Shown here in pieces: positions 42,880 through 52,248 of a stretch of 64,000 nucleotides of DNA (positions are counted from its first letter, which is position 1; every line of letters starts with the position of its first letter). The notes below the pieces were generated by a model. It did no database searches. It was not told the origin of the DNA and worked only from the letters and a program-made list of their open reading frames with translations. The position numbers and the translations under genes were made by a program. The stretch covers positions 310,001 to 374,000 of the forward strand of contig JAEIOD010000001.1 in the NCBI GenBank assembly GCA_016342415.1, given 5' to 3'. Source of the stretch: Clostridiales bacterium (GTDB lineage: Bacteria; Bacillota; Clostridia; Peptostreptococcales; Acidaminobacteraceae).

Positions 42880-43539
42880 TCAATCGATCTTATCAATTTC
42901 ATCAAAGCCATATATTTTCAAAAAATAATTAGCAAGCTCATTCTTAACAGATTCCAGGTTTATAGTTTGACCAGTGATTTTTCCAATAGAAGTCACACCC
43001 ATATTACTTAAACCACATGGAACAATCAGGTTAAAATGCTCTAATATAGTATTCAGATTAAAGGCGAATCCATGCATAGTGACACCACTTTTCACCGCGA
43101 GTCCCAGAGCGACAACTTTTTCTTCACCATACCATACGCCAGCATTACAGTCATGTCTACCGACTGTAATGTTATAGAAATCCTGAATAAACTCTATAAA
43201 AACATCCTCTAGATTTTCAATAAAAACTTTAATACTACGTCCGTGGTTCTTCTTTAAATTAAATATCGGATAACCGACCAGTTGGCCAGGTCCATGGTAG
43301 GTAACATCACCTCCACGGTTAATATTGTATAAATCAATTCCTTTTTCATTAAGATCACTTTTGTTGAAGAGGACATTACTTTCAGTCGCATTCCTGCCAA
43401 GGGTAATCACAGGAGGATGTTCCACCAAAATGAGTGTGTCTTCCATGACTCCATTTTGCACCTTTTCCAGAATCTCATATTGAACATCCAGTGCTTTCTT
43501 GTAGTCGCACATGCCTAAATCCAAAATATTTAATTTCAC
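42880..43539 (-). CDS. lipB: Octanoyltransferase LipB (lipoyl(octanoyl) transferase)
   Basis: Start taken at GTG 43539, six bases after GGAGG; the ATG at 43551 overlaps that GGAGG and is unlikely. 219 residues. Signature NRGGDVTYHGPGQLVGYPIF, VGRHDCNAGVWYGEEKVVAL with catalytic Lys141, TMHGFAFNLN, and LIVPCGLSNMGVTSI with catalytic Cys175. It transfers octanoate from acyl carrier protein to lipoyl domains of enzymes such as the glycine cleavage H protein. No lipA is in the window. Length and motifs are complete. Confidence 0.94.
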   Translation of the reverse strand: MKLNILDLGMCDYKKALDVQYEILEKVQNGVMEDTLILVEHPPVITLGRNATESNVLFNKSDLNEKGIDLYNINRGGDVTYHGPGQLVGYPIFNLKKNHGRSIKVFIENLEDVFIEFIQDFYNITVGRHDCNAGVWYGEEKVVALGLAVKSGVTMHGFAFNLNTILEHFNLIVPCGLSNMGVTSIGKITGQTINLESVKNELANYFLKIYGFDEIDKID

Positions 43540-43776
43540 ACTTACCTCCATTAATTTTGATACCGAATTATGTATCGCAGTATTCTGACGAAATATATAC
43601 TAATTATACTTCATCGGCGAACCTTTTTCATTCAAAATTTTGATGTCATTGTAAACTCTAGTTGTTTGGGTCACTGTCTGTATTTCATGGTAAAATCAAT
43701 GTTTGTGTACTATTTTAAGAAAACCATCTTGATTATTTACTATATTTAAAAAGTTTAATCCGACTAATTTTCTATT

Positions 43777-45576
43777 CTATTTGTTATTTTCGATATACTC
43801 TAAAATATAGGCTTCTAATATTTCCAACGGCATACTACCATTTTCTAATACCAAATGATGGAACTCCTTTATGTCATACGCATCACCTAGAGCCTCTTCC
43901 ATTAAAGTTCTTAATTCTAACAACTTCAACTGTCCTATTTTATAAGAACATGCTTGTCCTGGCCAAGAGATGTAACGCGTCGCTTCACTCTTTGCATAAC
44001 TTTCACCTAGCAGGCCTTCATTAACTAGATAATCCACTGCTTGGTTATAATCCCATTTTTTATTATGAAGACCTGTATCCACAACCAATCGAGCTGCACG
44101 GTGCAATTCTGATTTTAAATAACCAATTCTACGTTCAGGCGTATCATTAAAGCCGTTTTCATTCGCCAACGTTTCAGCATACAAAGCCCATCCTTCAGTA
44201 TAAACAGTATAATTAGCAGTTTTTCTAATCATAGGCATATCATTTAATAACATTTCATGTTCTCGTTCGAAATGGTGTCCTGGTACCATTTCGTGATAAG
44301 CCAGTGTATTAATGTCAAAATCAGCATGTTCATAAGATAAATCTAATGAGTAAGTTCCTTTACGTTTTCCATCAAGTGATGGTCCTAAATAATAGTTCCC
44401 TCCTGGAGATTCTACAATATTTGCACTGCTAACAGGCAGATCTTCTTCATAGAAGAATAAATTTAACTGACTTTCCATTTCTGAAGACACTTCATCATAA
44501 CGGTCCATAGCCGCTTGTCCAGAATAGTACTCAGAATTAGCATATAAAGAACTGAGCATACTATCTAAAGAACCTTCATAACCGATTTCAGCGAAAGCTT
44601 GTTTCATTTCTTCTTGTATTCTGCTAACTTCTGAAAGTCCTAATTGGTGTATCTCATCAGGAGACATCGAAGTAGTCGTTTGTCTTTTTAATGCATGAAC
44701 ATAATATTCATCATAATTCGGTAAATCCCACAAACCCTCTAAAGAATCAGTAAATTCTCTTGAATCAAGTAGTGCAGTTTTTAAATCTTTCATATTAGGC
44801 ATAAAATGATTTTCAATTGCATCAATAGCACTGGTTTTTAATGCTGAAGTCTTCTCTTCACTTAAATCGAGTGCGTTGACTTTTGTAACAAAGTTACTAT
44901 TCAATTCGTTTAAATCAATAACTCTAGGTGTCATATCTCGCACTAATTTTATTGCATAATCAAGACTAATGGAATCCAAGAAATAGCCACTTTCAACATT
45001 TGAATTATATCGCTCAATCCAATCCTTAATTTTCACTTCAGACATAACGACTCTTGCAATCCAATCCTTAGCATCCTGTTCTGTCTCAATAACATGAACT
45101 TCATTTATAAATCTATAAAAACTTCGAAGCTCCCCAGCAAAACTCGTTAAAAAGAAGTCATTTCTTCCATATTTGAACTGATCTAACTTAATTTCTATGA
45201 GCCATTTAACATTCTCATAATTCATATAGGCTTCATCTGTTGATTCAACATCAAAAGTTTTCAAATGTATAAGTGCATCTTCATAAAAAGATTTCACTTC
45301 TGTTTGATACTCATGAGATTTGATAGTAACGGTATCTGTTTTAGCTGTAAGACCATATTCAGCTAAATCACCAATATATTCAATACTCTCGGGTTCAAGA
45401 TTCATCAAACCTACAAACATTTCATCATAAAAGTCTTGTAAAGTTGCACCCTTAAATCGACTTTGAGTTTGGACTGTTTCCTCAGCCTCACCAGAGTTTT
45501 GTTCAGTAATAGCATCAGTATTACATCCCACTAAAACCAACATGCTTACAAAGACTACCATCATTATCTTCTTCAT
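43777..45576 (-). CDS. DUF885 lipoprotein, probable zinc-dependent peptidase
   Basis: 599 residues with GTGAGG upstream. Lipoprotein signal MKKIMMVVFVSMLVLVGC (lipobox LVGC), then a Thr/Ser/Gln linker. The mature part is a mostly helical DUF885 domain. It contains YHEMVPGHHFEREHEML, an extended HExxxxxHH metal-binding motif, and LYAETLANENGF with a downstream Glu, as in zinc carboxypeptidase-like members of this family. SYKIGQLKLLELR is the usual C-terminal conserved stretch. It probably acts as a peptidase on the outer membrane face. Start and length fit the family. Confidence 0.87.
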   Translation of the reverse strand: MKKIMMVVFVSMLVLVGCNTDAITEQNSGEAEETVQTQSRFKGATLQDFYDEMFVGLMNLEPESIEYIGDLAEYGLTAKTDTVTIKSHEYQTEVKSFYEDALIHLKTFDVESTDEAYMNYENVKWLIEIKLDQFKYGRNDFFLTSFAGELRSFYRFINEVHVIETEQDAKDWIARVVMSEVKIKDWIERYNSNVESGYFLDSISLDYAIKLVRDMTPRVIDLNELNSNFVTKVNALDLSEEKTSALKTSAIDAIENHFMPNMKDLKTALLDSREFTDSLEGLWDLPNYDEYYVHALKRQTTTSMSPDEIHQLGLSEVSRIQEEMKQAFAEIGYEGSLDSMLSSLYANSEYYSGQAAMDRYDEVSSEMESQLNLFFYEEDLPVSSANIVESPGGNYYLGPSLDGKRKGTYSLDLSYEHADFDINTLAYHEMVPGHHFEREHEMLLNDMPMIRKTANYTVYTEGWALYAETLANENGFNDTPERRIGYLKSELHRAARLVVDTGLHNKKWDYNQAVDYLVNEGLLGESYAKSEATRYISWPGQACSYKIGQLKLLELRTLMEEALGDAYDIKEFHHLVLENGSMPLEILEAYILEYIENNK

Positions 45577-46589
45577 CTAATCCTCACTTTCAAAAAAAAC
45601 ACCATTTTCCACTTTAAGTTAACAAGGAACCAATTTATCCTTAAAGACATTCATTATTTCATCATCTAAACTACCTGTTGGTTCATCACATAGCTGTGTA
45701 TCGGTTACCCTTGTCAAAGCTCATGCAATTGCAGCCTTTTGCCTCTCTCCCCCAGATAATTGATGTTTCTTTTTATCTCTATGATAAAAATGATCGACTA
45801 AGTTTAAATCCTGATAAATAAAACTACATGTTCTCTTCTGAACCTGTCAAAATCTTTCACTGGGTCGCCTCTGAATAGTAACTCGCCTTCAAACCCTAAA
45901 TCAATGCCACCTAATCAGATTCTGAAGTGTTGACTTTCCACTACCGTTCTCTCCTAATATCAACATATTTGATACTTTTTCAAAGACGTGTGATTTATAA
46001 TCAAGTATTACTTTCTAATCATTGCTGTGACTACAAGTTTTATTAATATGCTTTAGTTCATTCATGATTCCCTGAATGACGTTGATTTACTTGTATTAAT
46101 CCGGAATACTGAATCTATGTGTTTTCAGCAAACTTCACTGGCTTATAAGATTTTGACTAAGTACAAACTAGTAGAAAAATATAATCCTCATCAATTTGTC
46201 ATTTTACTTATTTCTTATAGTTGACTATATACAATAAGTATATCTTATAAAAAAAGATCTATTGTGAAATTTCCGTTTTATGACATTTTCGTTAGAATCG
46301 CCTCTATACCGAAAGTTATTCCTATTACAACACCTTAAATATATTACATTTCTTTAACAGTTGTATTTCCAATTTACTATCATCCCAAGTGTTACTGAAT
46401 ATGAAAAAAACTAAACAATAGACATACACAAACTCACCATCAATCATAAAGATGTATTTATGATTGTACTCTCTCCATTAAAGTCTCAGGAGTATTAAGG
46501 TCAAGACCAGAAATAATTTTATTCATAAACCATCTTTAGTTGATAAGGTTGCTAAAAAATTAAGATCTCAGTTAGCAATCAAGTAAATA
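45577..46589. other. Gene-poor kilobase
   Basis: Apart from the decayed ABC ATPase at about 45625-45990 I see no gene. At 46458-46526 a 22-codon minus-strand frame (MNKIISGLDLNTPETLMERV...) looks protein-like but is unsupported by a ribosome site. No tRNA or repeat is evident. Confidence 0.5.
45625..45990 (-). pseudogene. Heavily decayed ABC-transporter ATPase
   Basis: On the minus strand pieces of an ABC ATPase are seen in the expected order but in several frames: NMLILGENGSGKSTLQNL (Walker A), then HQLSGGERQKAAIA (signature) and LCDEPTGSLDDEIMNVF (Walker B and D-loop). Stops and frame changes separate them, and the total is shorter than a full domain. DEPTGSLD after the signature is typical of MacB/LolD-type export ATPases. 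No permease genes adjoin. It is a second export-ATPase relic after that at 12823-13107. Confidence 0.8.
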
Positions 46590-48686
46590 CTATGTCACTT
46601 CTATGAATCTCAATTGATGTTTTGCTCGAGTTGCTGCTGTGTACGCAAACTGTTCGTATAGATGATGTTTCTGTCTATTACTCACATAAATGACACCATC
46701 ATATTCGAGCCCCTTAGCATAATAGATAGGTAGAATCACCAAATTATGATTCATTTTCGTACTGTATCCCATCATACAACTGATCTCAAAAGTCTGTTTG
46801 AGTTTTTTATGCAGTTTCTCGGCTTCTTCTGAGGTGTGAACAATGATGGCAATCGATTCCAGATCGTGCAGTTCTTTGATTGCTGCTGCAACTTCATGCT
46901 CCAGCCTTGAAGAAGTCGTTTCAATAGATTTAGGTACATCACCAGGTCTCGAAAAAGCCCGGACTTCCGTGTTGATAAACTGATTTGCGAATTCAGTAAT
47001 AGAAGAAGTAGATCTATAACAAGTTTCCAGCTCGATCATCTTCATTTGATTCGGTTTGAAGATTCCTTCTAAATCGTGATGATATGTCGCAAGTTTGGTG
47101 TGATGTAGCGTTTGATTCATATCCCCGAGTATTGTGAAGTTAGCGCTCTTAAACAGCTTTTTCATCAGGTACAACTGAACATAGTTGTAATCTTGAGACT
47201 CGTCAATCACAATGTACTTATATTGCTTGTAAGCTTGTATGGAGTTGATCCAGCTATGGTATAAGAATATACCGTGGAAATCCTCATAGTGATTTGACCG
47301 AGTGAAAAAATCATCCAAAATATCGAACTCAACAAGCGATCTTAACAGCTCTCTGTTCTCAAACATCTTTAGATAGACGCTGTTTGGACTTAGTTTCAAA
47401 CTTTTGTTCAATTGCAGCTCGAGTCTTTTATTATATTGCTTTAACTTTTTCTCAACAGCTTCAGTGGCGTGAAGCTTGTGGTTACCGAGTTGCTCGGTTA
47501 TATTTTCAAGTTTTTCCTTTACGTTATATTGTAAATAATCTTGCTCCGAATGTGCTATTGCTCTGAATTTATCAGCACCTATCGAAAGTGGTGTTTTTCC
47601 TTTATGTCTCAAAAACCAGTTTTTGATCACATCTTTTTTGACCAATGTATTATGGTTGTAATAGATGTCTTCATATGGGTGAAGGTTCCTTAAGTAATAC
47701 TCAAACCATTTCTCTAAAAGATCAAAATACTCTTTCGTGTTTTTAAACGAGGAGATACACTTTTTCATGACTCTGTCCATATGACTGGCATAAGTTTCGA
47801 TTCCTTCACCTACCGTTTCTAACAGCAAATCCTCATAGGTCTTTTGAGAAACGGATCGTTCTCCAAGCTCTGGCAAGACCTCGTCTATGTATTGCTTGAA
47901 GAACTGATTAGGAGATATGATTAACATGTTTTGAGCATTGTATTTCTTCTGTCCGTGGTACATCAAATATGCCAAGCGGTGCATGGCAATTATCGATTTG
48001 CCACTTCCGGGTACACCTTTTACAAATAGTAAATCAATGTCATCGGTTCTAATGATATCATTTTGCTTTTGTTGGATGGTTTCTACAACGGAATGTAGTT
48101 TTTCGCTACCGGTTGAAGATACAACCTCAAGTAACTGAGAATCAATGGCGTTGTCTTTTAAATCATGATAAGATTCAATACGCCCCTGATCGAATAAAAA
48201 CTGTCTCTTCAAAGTCACTACACCCTTTACTTCACCTTCTGGAGATTCATAACTGAGTTGACCGTACTTGTTTTCATAATACAATCCTGCTATTGGAGAA
48301 CGCCAATCGTAAACCCTGATGTCGAGTGTATCCTTGTCAAATAAATTGCATATACCAATATAAAGTCGTTCGGTATCGTAGCCGTCTTCTGTAAAATCCA
48401 GTCGACTAAAATAAGGCTTCTTAATCATCAGATTGAGTATTTCAACTTTCTTTGTTGATGCTTTTAGTTTTGTTTCATTTCTTTGATAACTTAAAAGGTG
48501 CTGGCTCAAATCGGCTCGGACATTAATGTCACTATAATCATGTGACGTTTCTTCAATCATCTCTTTATTGTGTTTTTGCGCGTCTTCTCTGAAACTGGTC
48601 AAAAAAGCATTTTCCTGTTTTAGATGGTCGTAAATAACTTCTACTGTTTCATCCAGATAACATTGTTCTTTCTTTAACTCTATCAT
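46590..48686 (-). CDS. helD: HelD-like RNA-polymerase-associated helicase (UvrD/PcrA superfamily)
   Basis: 698 residues, AAGGAGG before the ATG. The N-terminal 210 residues contain a coiled coil and the HelD signature region RLYIGICNLFDKDTLDIRVY, then DWRSPIAGLYYENKYGQL. Walker A is FVKGVPGSGKSIIAMHRL (residues 221-238), Walker B YIVIDESQDYN, motif III ILGDMNQTLH, motif IV ELETCYRSTSSI, and motif VI AATRAKHQLRF. In Bacillus HelD binds RNA polymerase and uses ATP to release it from DNA. Length is shorter than B. subtilis HelD (about 770) but all helicase motifs are present. Confidence 0.92.
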   Translation of the reverse strand: MIELKKEQCYLDETVEVIYDHLKQENAFLTSFREDAQKHNKEMIEETSHDYSDINVRADLSQHLLSYQRNETKLKASTKKVEILNLMIKKPYFSRLDFTEDGYDTERLYIGICNLFDKDTLDIRVYDWRSPIAGLYYENKYGQLSYESPEGEVKGVVTLKRQFLFDQGRIESYHDLKDNAIDSQLLEVVSSTGSEKLHSVVETIQQKQNDIIRTDDIDLLFVKGVPGSGKSIIAMHRLAYLMYHGQKKYNAQNMLIISPNQFFKQYIDEVLPELGERSVSQKTYEDLLLETVGEGIETYASHMDRVMKKCISSFKNTKEYFDLLEKWFEYYLRNLHPYEDIYYNHNTLVKKDVIKNWFLRHKGKTPLSIGADKFRAIAHSEQDYLQYNVKEKLENITEQLGNHKLHATEAVEKKLKQYNKRLELQLNKSLKLSPNSVYLKMFENRELLRSLVEFDILDDFFTRSNHYEDFHGIFLYHSWINSIQAYKQYKYIVIDESQDYNYVQLYLMKKLFKSANFTILGDMNQTLHHTKLATYHHDLEGIFKPNQMKMIELETCYRSTSSITEFANQFINTEVRAFSRPGDVPKSIETTSSRLEHEVAAAIKELHDLESIAIIVHTSEEAEKLHKKLKQTFEISCMMGYSTKMNHNLVILPIYYAKGLEYDGVIYVSNRQKHHLYEQFAYTAATRAKHQLRFIEVT

Positions 48687-48743
48687 TCAACCTCCTTGTA
48701 TGCAGACATGATAGTAAGATACATAATCATGCCTAAGCAAAGA

Positions 48744-48783
48744 CCCAAGAGATGGACACCTATGTGCATGTCATTTCTTGGGG
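48744..48783 (-). terminator. Possible terminator of the UbiE-type methyltransferase gene
   Basis: CCCAAGA and TCTTGGG form an outer stem enclosing a smaller GACA/TGTC stem, followed on the minus strand only by TCTTTGCTT, so the U-tract is weak. Confidence 0.4.
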
Positions 48784-48804
48784 CACTTTTTACTGTCTTC
48801 TGAT

Positions 48805-49656
48805 TTAATTAGATTTCAAACCATAACCATATAAAACTTTAGCTTCAAATTTTACGCGGCTACCTTCCATATCCTTTTCTACTTCTTCATAAGCAGCAGT
48901 TTTGAAATCATCAAATAGTTCAGGATTTGTCGATCTAATTCTCTCAAAGAATCCTCTACTCGCATTGTTACTTTGCTCGTTCCACCACTCATCTTTGTCC
49001 TTATAGTAAAATACTTTAGATTCTTCTTGTATATCAATCGATGTAAAACCTGCCTTGGAAAAGATAGCAGTTAATCCATCTTTGGAATATAAGTCGGGTC
49101 TATCATTGTTGTTACTATTTTTTTCACTCATTCTTTTGGGAAACACTCTGAGGTAAGCTCTCTCATAAATCCCCTTTTCGTTTTTATCTTTCTTTATACT
49201 CCAGCTACTGATTCCTATCTTTCCATCAGTTTTTAGAACTTTGTACATTTGATCTATTGCCAACAAAGGATCAGAAAAGAAGTGAACAGACAATCCACAA
49301 AATGCATAATCAAAGTGATTCGAAGGAAAATCCAGATTTTCAGCATCCATTTGAAGCAATGTCAAATTACTGATATTCTCTTGTTTCATTCTTTTCTCAA
49401 CACCGTTAATCATCTCGTTAGAATAGTCGGTACCAACAACATGACCCGTTTCTCCAACTTTCTTCAATGCTCTGAATACAGATGCGCCTCTTCCACAAGC
49501 AACATCAAGTACTCTTTTTCCCTCACTTATTTCAGAACGATTTACGAGTTGATGACCGAAATACGTAAAGTAATTCGGACCAACACTTTCAAAATTCTCA
49601 GCGACAAGATTAAAGATATTTTTTAGTTTTTCATTTCTCTTAAAATTATTATTCAT
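48805..49656 (-). CDS. SAM-dependent methyltransferase, UbiE/Methyltransf_11 type
   Basis: Start at ATG 49656, eight bases after AAGGAG; the in-frame GTG at 49707 lies within the hairpin leader. 283 residues. Motif I GKRVLDVACGRGASVFRAL, motif II VVGTDYSNEMINGVEKRM, LTLLQMDAENLDFPSNHFD, FCGLSVHFFSDP, and KVLKTDGKIGISSW. The extended C-terminal domain is helical. Substrate unknown; the class includes quinone, sterol and antibiotic methylases. The 107-base leader holds two mutually exclusive terminator-like hairpins, a feature often seen before antibiotic-inducible genes. Confidence 0.88.
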   Translation of the reverse strand: MNNNFKRNEKLKNIFNLVAENFESVGPNYFTYFGHQLVNRSEISEGKRVLDVACGRGASVFRALKKVGETGHVVGTDYSNEMINGVEKRMKQENISNLTLLQMDAENLDFPSNHFDYAFCGLSVHFFSDPLLAIDQMYKVLKTDGKIGISSWSIKKDKNEKGIYERAYLRVFPKRMSEKNSNNNDRPDLYSKDGLTAIFSKAGFTSIDIQEESKVFYYKDKDEWWNEQSNNASRGFFERIRSTNPELFDDFKTAAYEEVEKDMEGSRVKFEAKVLYGYGLKSN

Positions 49657-49775
49657 TATTTTCTCCTTACAACTTAAAAAAAGCGTACCATCATTTAGAT
49701 AGCACACTTTCCCACAAAATGGAAAAAAGGATACGCCTGTTGGCGAACCCTCTTTTTATCACTGGTAATATTATA
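49657..49775 (-). promoter_or_regulatory. Promoter and attenuator-like leader of the methyltransferase gene
   Basis: An extended -10 (TGTTATAAT, core at 49775-49770) puts the RNA start near 49763. In the RNA, GGGTTCGCC pairs with GGCGTATCC around AACA (8 of 9 pairs), followed by TTTTTT. Alternatively the same GGCGTATCC segment pairs with GGTACGC some 36 bases later, followed by TTTTTTT. The two hairpins cannot coexist. Both end in T tracts, so this looks like a conditional terminator. Confidence 0.6.
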
Positions 49776-49928
49776 ACACATATTGGGATGATATTAAAGA
49801 TTTAATTTAATGCAATTAATGATAAACGTCAAAGTTATGAAAAAAATTACTGAGAAACTCTTTAAGAATCATTCTATTACGGGTTATCATTTAAGAAGCA
49901 AATTCCATGGGCAATCACTCAGAAGGAA

Positions 49929-50210
49929 TTACATATTCTTCAATTTCTTTTTGTAATCTACATACCCAGTTATATCTCCAGTTGATTTATAAAGCGTTTC
50001 CTTAATGAGCATACCGCTCTCGTTGTAATCATAAATTTTTGAGCCTGCATCTTTTTCCTTTCCGTTTATTGTTCTATAAAAAATGCTTGTAACTTGTTTA
50101 ACTTTACCTTTGTAGGCATCGATCTCCAGTGAAGATTTCTCGATATTTGTTTCTTGACCACATGAAACTACCAATATAGCCATAATAAGTATTGCGGCTA
50201 ATTTTCTCAA
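49929..50210 (-). CDS. Small lipoprotein
   Basis: 93 residues from a TTG start with GGGGA upstream. Residues 1-17 end in the lipobox LVVSC, so the mature protein is lipid-anchored. The mature part has a KVKQVTSIFYRTINGKEKD segment and YDYNESGMLIKETLYKSTGD, reminiscent of single YD-type or antitoxin-like beta repeats found in small wall-associated lipoproteins. It is short and may be a truncated form of a longer repeat lipoprotein. No operon partner; function unknown. Confidence 0.68.
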   Translation of the reverse strand: MRKLAAILIMAILVVSCGQETNIEKSSLEIDAYKGKVKQVTSIFYRTINGKEKDAGSKIYDYNESGMLIKETLYKSTGDITGYVDYKKKLKNM

Positions 50211-50474
50211 TATTAATCCCCTTTTTAATATCTCTTTTCAGTGTCTTTGGATGATAAGTTTGTTGATCTCCAATTCTATTTATTTGATTTAATTTTGTAC
50301 CTTTATAATGCATATTTTATTATATATTAATCAATATATAATAAAAAACTTTCTAACTATACGTCAAAATTTTTTAATACTTTTTAAATTATCAATTAAT
50401 ATTTGTACTCTTATATTTCAGTTCTTAAAATGTTAATAAGTGGAACTAGAAAAATAATAGAAAAGTTAAAATCA

Positions 50475-50867
50475 CGACAAACGCCATCATCACACGGTTA
50501 ATTATGACTGAATCTTCTTAGACCCTCTTATGGGCATTGTAAGCGCCACACTGATCTTTTATTTGGACCATCCTATTAGTCAAAGAAGAACTCATCCAAC
50601 ATATCCACCACATGATCGAAGTAGATGGTGATACGAAGATAACCGTTAGTCATATGCCATTTAACACCGGAAAAATACGCATGTTATTATGTCTAGTAGC
50701 ATGTGTACCAGTCAGTGTTTTAGAATACAAAAGGAGGTTAAACTCTTTCTACGAATTGGAACATATGACAATTGAATGAATCAATACAGTGAATCTGAGG
50801 TTAAATGATGCTTTGACGTCAAAACGAAAAAACATCACACTTCTATATATAGAAGAGCGATGTTTTT
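50475..50867 (+). pseudogene. Decayed second copy of the CDF exporter 3' end and its terminator
   Basis: From about 50509 the sequence follows the 3' part of the CDF gene at 42381-42786 with many substitutions and an internal deletion of about 35 bases: CTTAGACCCTCTTATGGGC, the HIHHMIEVDGDTKIT-coding stretch, AGTGTTTTAGAATACAA and the hairpin with GATGTTTTT. Upstream, 50475-50495 resembles the His-rich loop coding sequence with more deletions. Stops and frameshifts rule out a product. The copy keeps the T that is missing at about 42409, so it reflects an older, intact version. Confidence 0.82.
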
Positions 50868-50898
50868 TACATTTGATTTATTTATACCATTTAGTAAT

Positions 50899-50935
50899 AG
50901 AAGCTGCATTTGCAAATGGCTATGCAGCTTCTTTA
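50899..50935. terminator. Terminator-like hairpin
   Basis: AGAAGCTGCAT and ATGCAGCTTCT form a perfect 11-bp stem with a 12-base loop, followed on the plus strand by TTATTATTT. It could end the CDF relic (plus) or the amidohydrolase operon (minus). Confidence 0.65.
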
Positions 50936-51093
50936 TTATTTAGAGTATCCTGCTATTAGCCTATATATATCAATACATTTTCCTGTGACCTATAAAAATA
51001 GTCAAATGTTCTTAAAAACATATTTTAGAGTTGGATCAACTACAATAATAGAAAAAACTGATTTCTTATTTCAAGAAAGAATTAGTTTATTTA

Positions 51094-52248
51094 TTAATTG
51101 ATCTCTCTTTGCCATTTTAATTCACCATTTATATAGGTTTTTTCGATGCGTCCTTCAAGCGTTAGAGGCAACCCACCTAGAACAATAAAATCACAATCTT
51201 TTCCAGGTTCTAAAGAACCTACTAAATGATCTACTTTTAATTCTATTGCTGGATTTATGGTAATGGCCTTAAGCGTTTCATCAAAATCTAGTCCATGTTT
51301 ATGAACAACGGCTGCATAATGAAGAAAATATCTTATATTTAAAAACGGATGATCTGACATTAATGATATTTTAGCACCTGCATTATGTAGGATAGCTGCA
51401 TTCTCATCCGAATAGTTATCAGCTTCTACTTTACCACTTGATGATAATCCAGGTCCTAACATACTGACCACTTTTCTTTTTCCTAAGTACTCTGCTATGA
51501 GATGTCCATCTGTACAGTGTTCGATAGAGTAATCTATATCAAATTGCTCACATATCTTAATTGCAGTTACTATATCATCATGTCTATGTGCATGAATTCT
51601 AAATGGAATTTCCTTGTTTAAAACTTTTAACCCAGATTCATATTTTAGATTTACTTTAAATGTGTCATCATTATTAGATTCTTTTTCTTTTTTATATATC
51701 ACTACTTCGTTGAAATAACCTCTTATTTTGGAAGCTACACCCATTCGTGTTTGTGTACCATGGTTCTGTCTTTGTCCATGCGTTCTTTTTACATTTTCTC
51801 CTGTAGCACCTTTTAGTCCCGAACATGGATTGATGACCATTTCCTCCAACGAATTTCCTGATGTTTTACAAACGCAACATAATCCTCCAATAGCATTTGA
51901 TGATCCAGGTAGTATTTGAGCAGTTGTAACACCACCTTCTATAGCCGTGTTAAAGCTCATTTGTGCTGGATTGATGGAATCCATAATATGTACTTGTCCT
52001 GATTCTACAGCACTCCACTCATTGCCATCATAACCACTTGCGCCTTCACCGTCACCCCAAACGCCTAAATGCGTATGGGCATCTATCAAACCTGGCATAA
52101 TCACTTTATCTTTAAAATCAACAATTGTATCATCTTCTTCGGCTTTCGAACAAACATCAACTATTTGACCATCTTTTACTCTTAAACAGCCATTTTCTAT
52201 GTACTTACCACCAATGGTATAAATTCTCTTTGCAAAAAAAGCTAACAT
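51094..52248 (-). CDS. Amidohydrolase, imidazolonepropionase-like (second gene of pair)
   Basis: 384 residues; GGTGGTGA lies upstream, inside the previous gene, whose stop overlaps this start by 7 bases. Metal-dependent amidohydrolase fold: PGLIDAHTHLGVWG (HxH metal site), a second-sphere stretch AIEGGVTTAQILPGSSNAIGG, FRIHAHRHDDIVTAIK, DYSIEHCTDGH, ISLMSDHPFLNIR with the metal-binding Asp-His pair, and EPGKDCDFIVLGGLPL. It hydrolyses C-N bonds of a cyclic or linear amide. The substrate class is not readable from these motifs. A paralogue precedes it in the same operon. Confidence 0.88.
   Translation of the reverse strand: MLAFFAKRIYTIGGKYIENGCLRVKDGQIVDVCSKAEEDDTIVDFKDKVIMPGLIDAHTHLGVWGDGEGASGYDGNEWSAVESGQVHIMDSINPAQMSFNTAIEGGVTTAQILPGSSNAIGGLCCVCKTSGNSLEEMVINPCSGLKGATGENVKRTHGQRQNHGTQTRMGVASKIRGYFNEVVIYKKEKESNNDDTFKVNLKYESGLKVLNKEIPFRIHAHRHDDIVTAIKICEQFDIDYSIEHCTDGHLIAEYLGKRKVVSMLGPGLSSSGKVEADNYSDENAAILHNAGAKISLMSDHPFLNIRYFLHYAAVVHKHGLDFDETLKAITINPAIELKVDHLVGSLEPGKDCDFIVLGGLPLTLEGRIEKTYINGELKWQREIN

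Noticed and set aside
50910..51101. 63-codon plus-strand frame beside the amidohydrolase gene
   Set aside because: Starts inside a terminator hairpin and has no ribosome site or family likeness.
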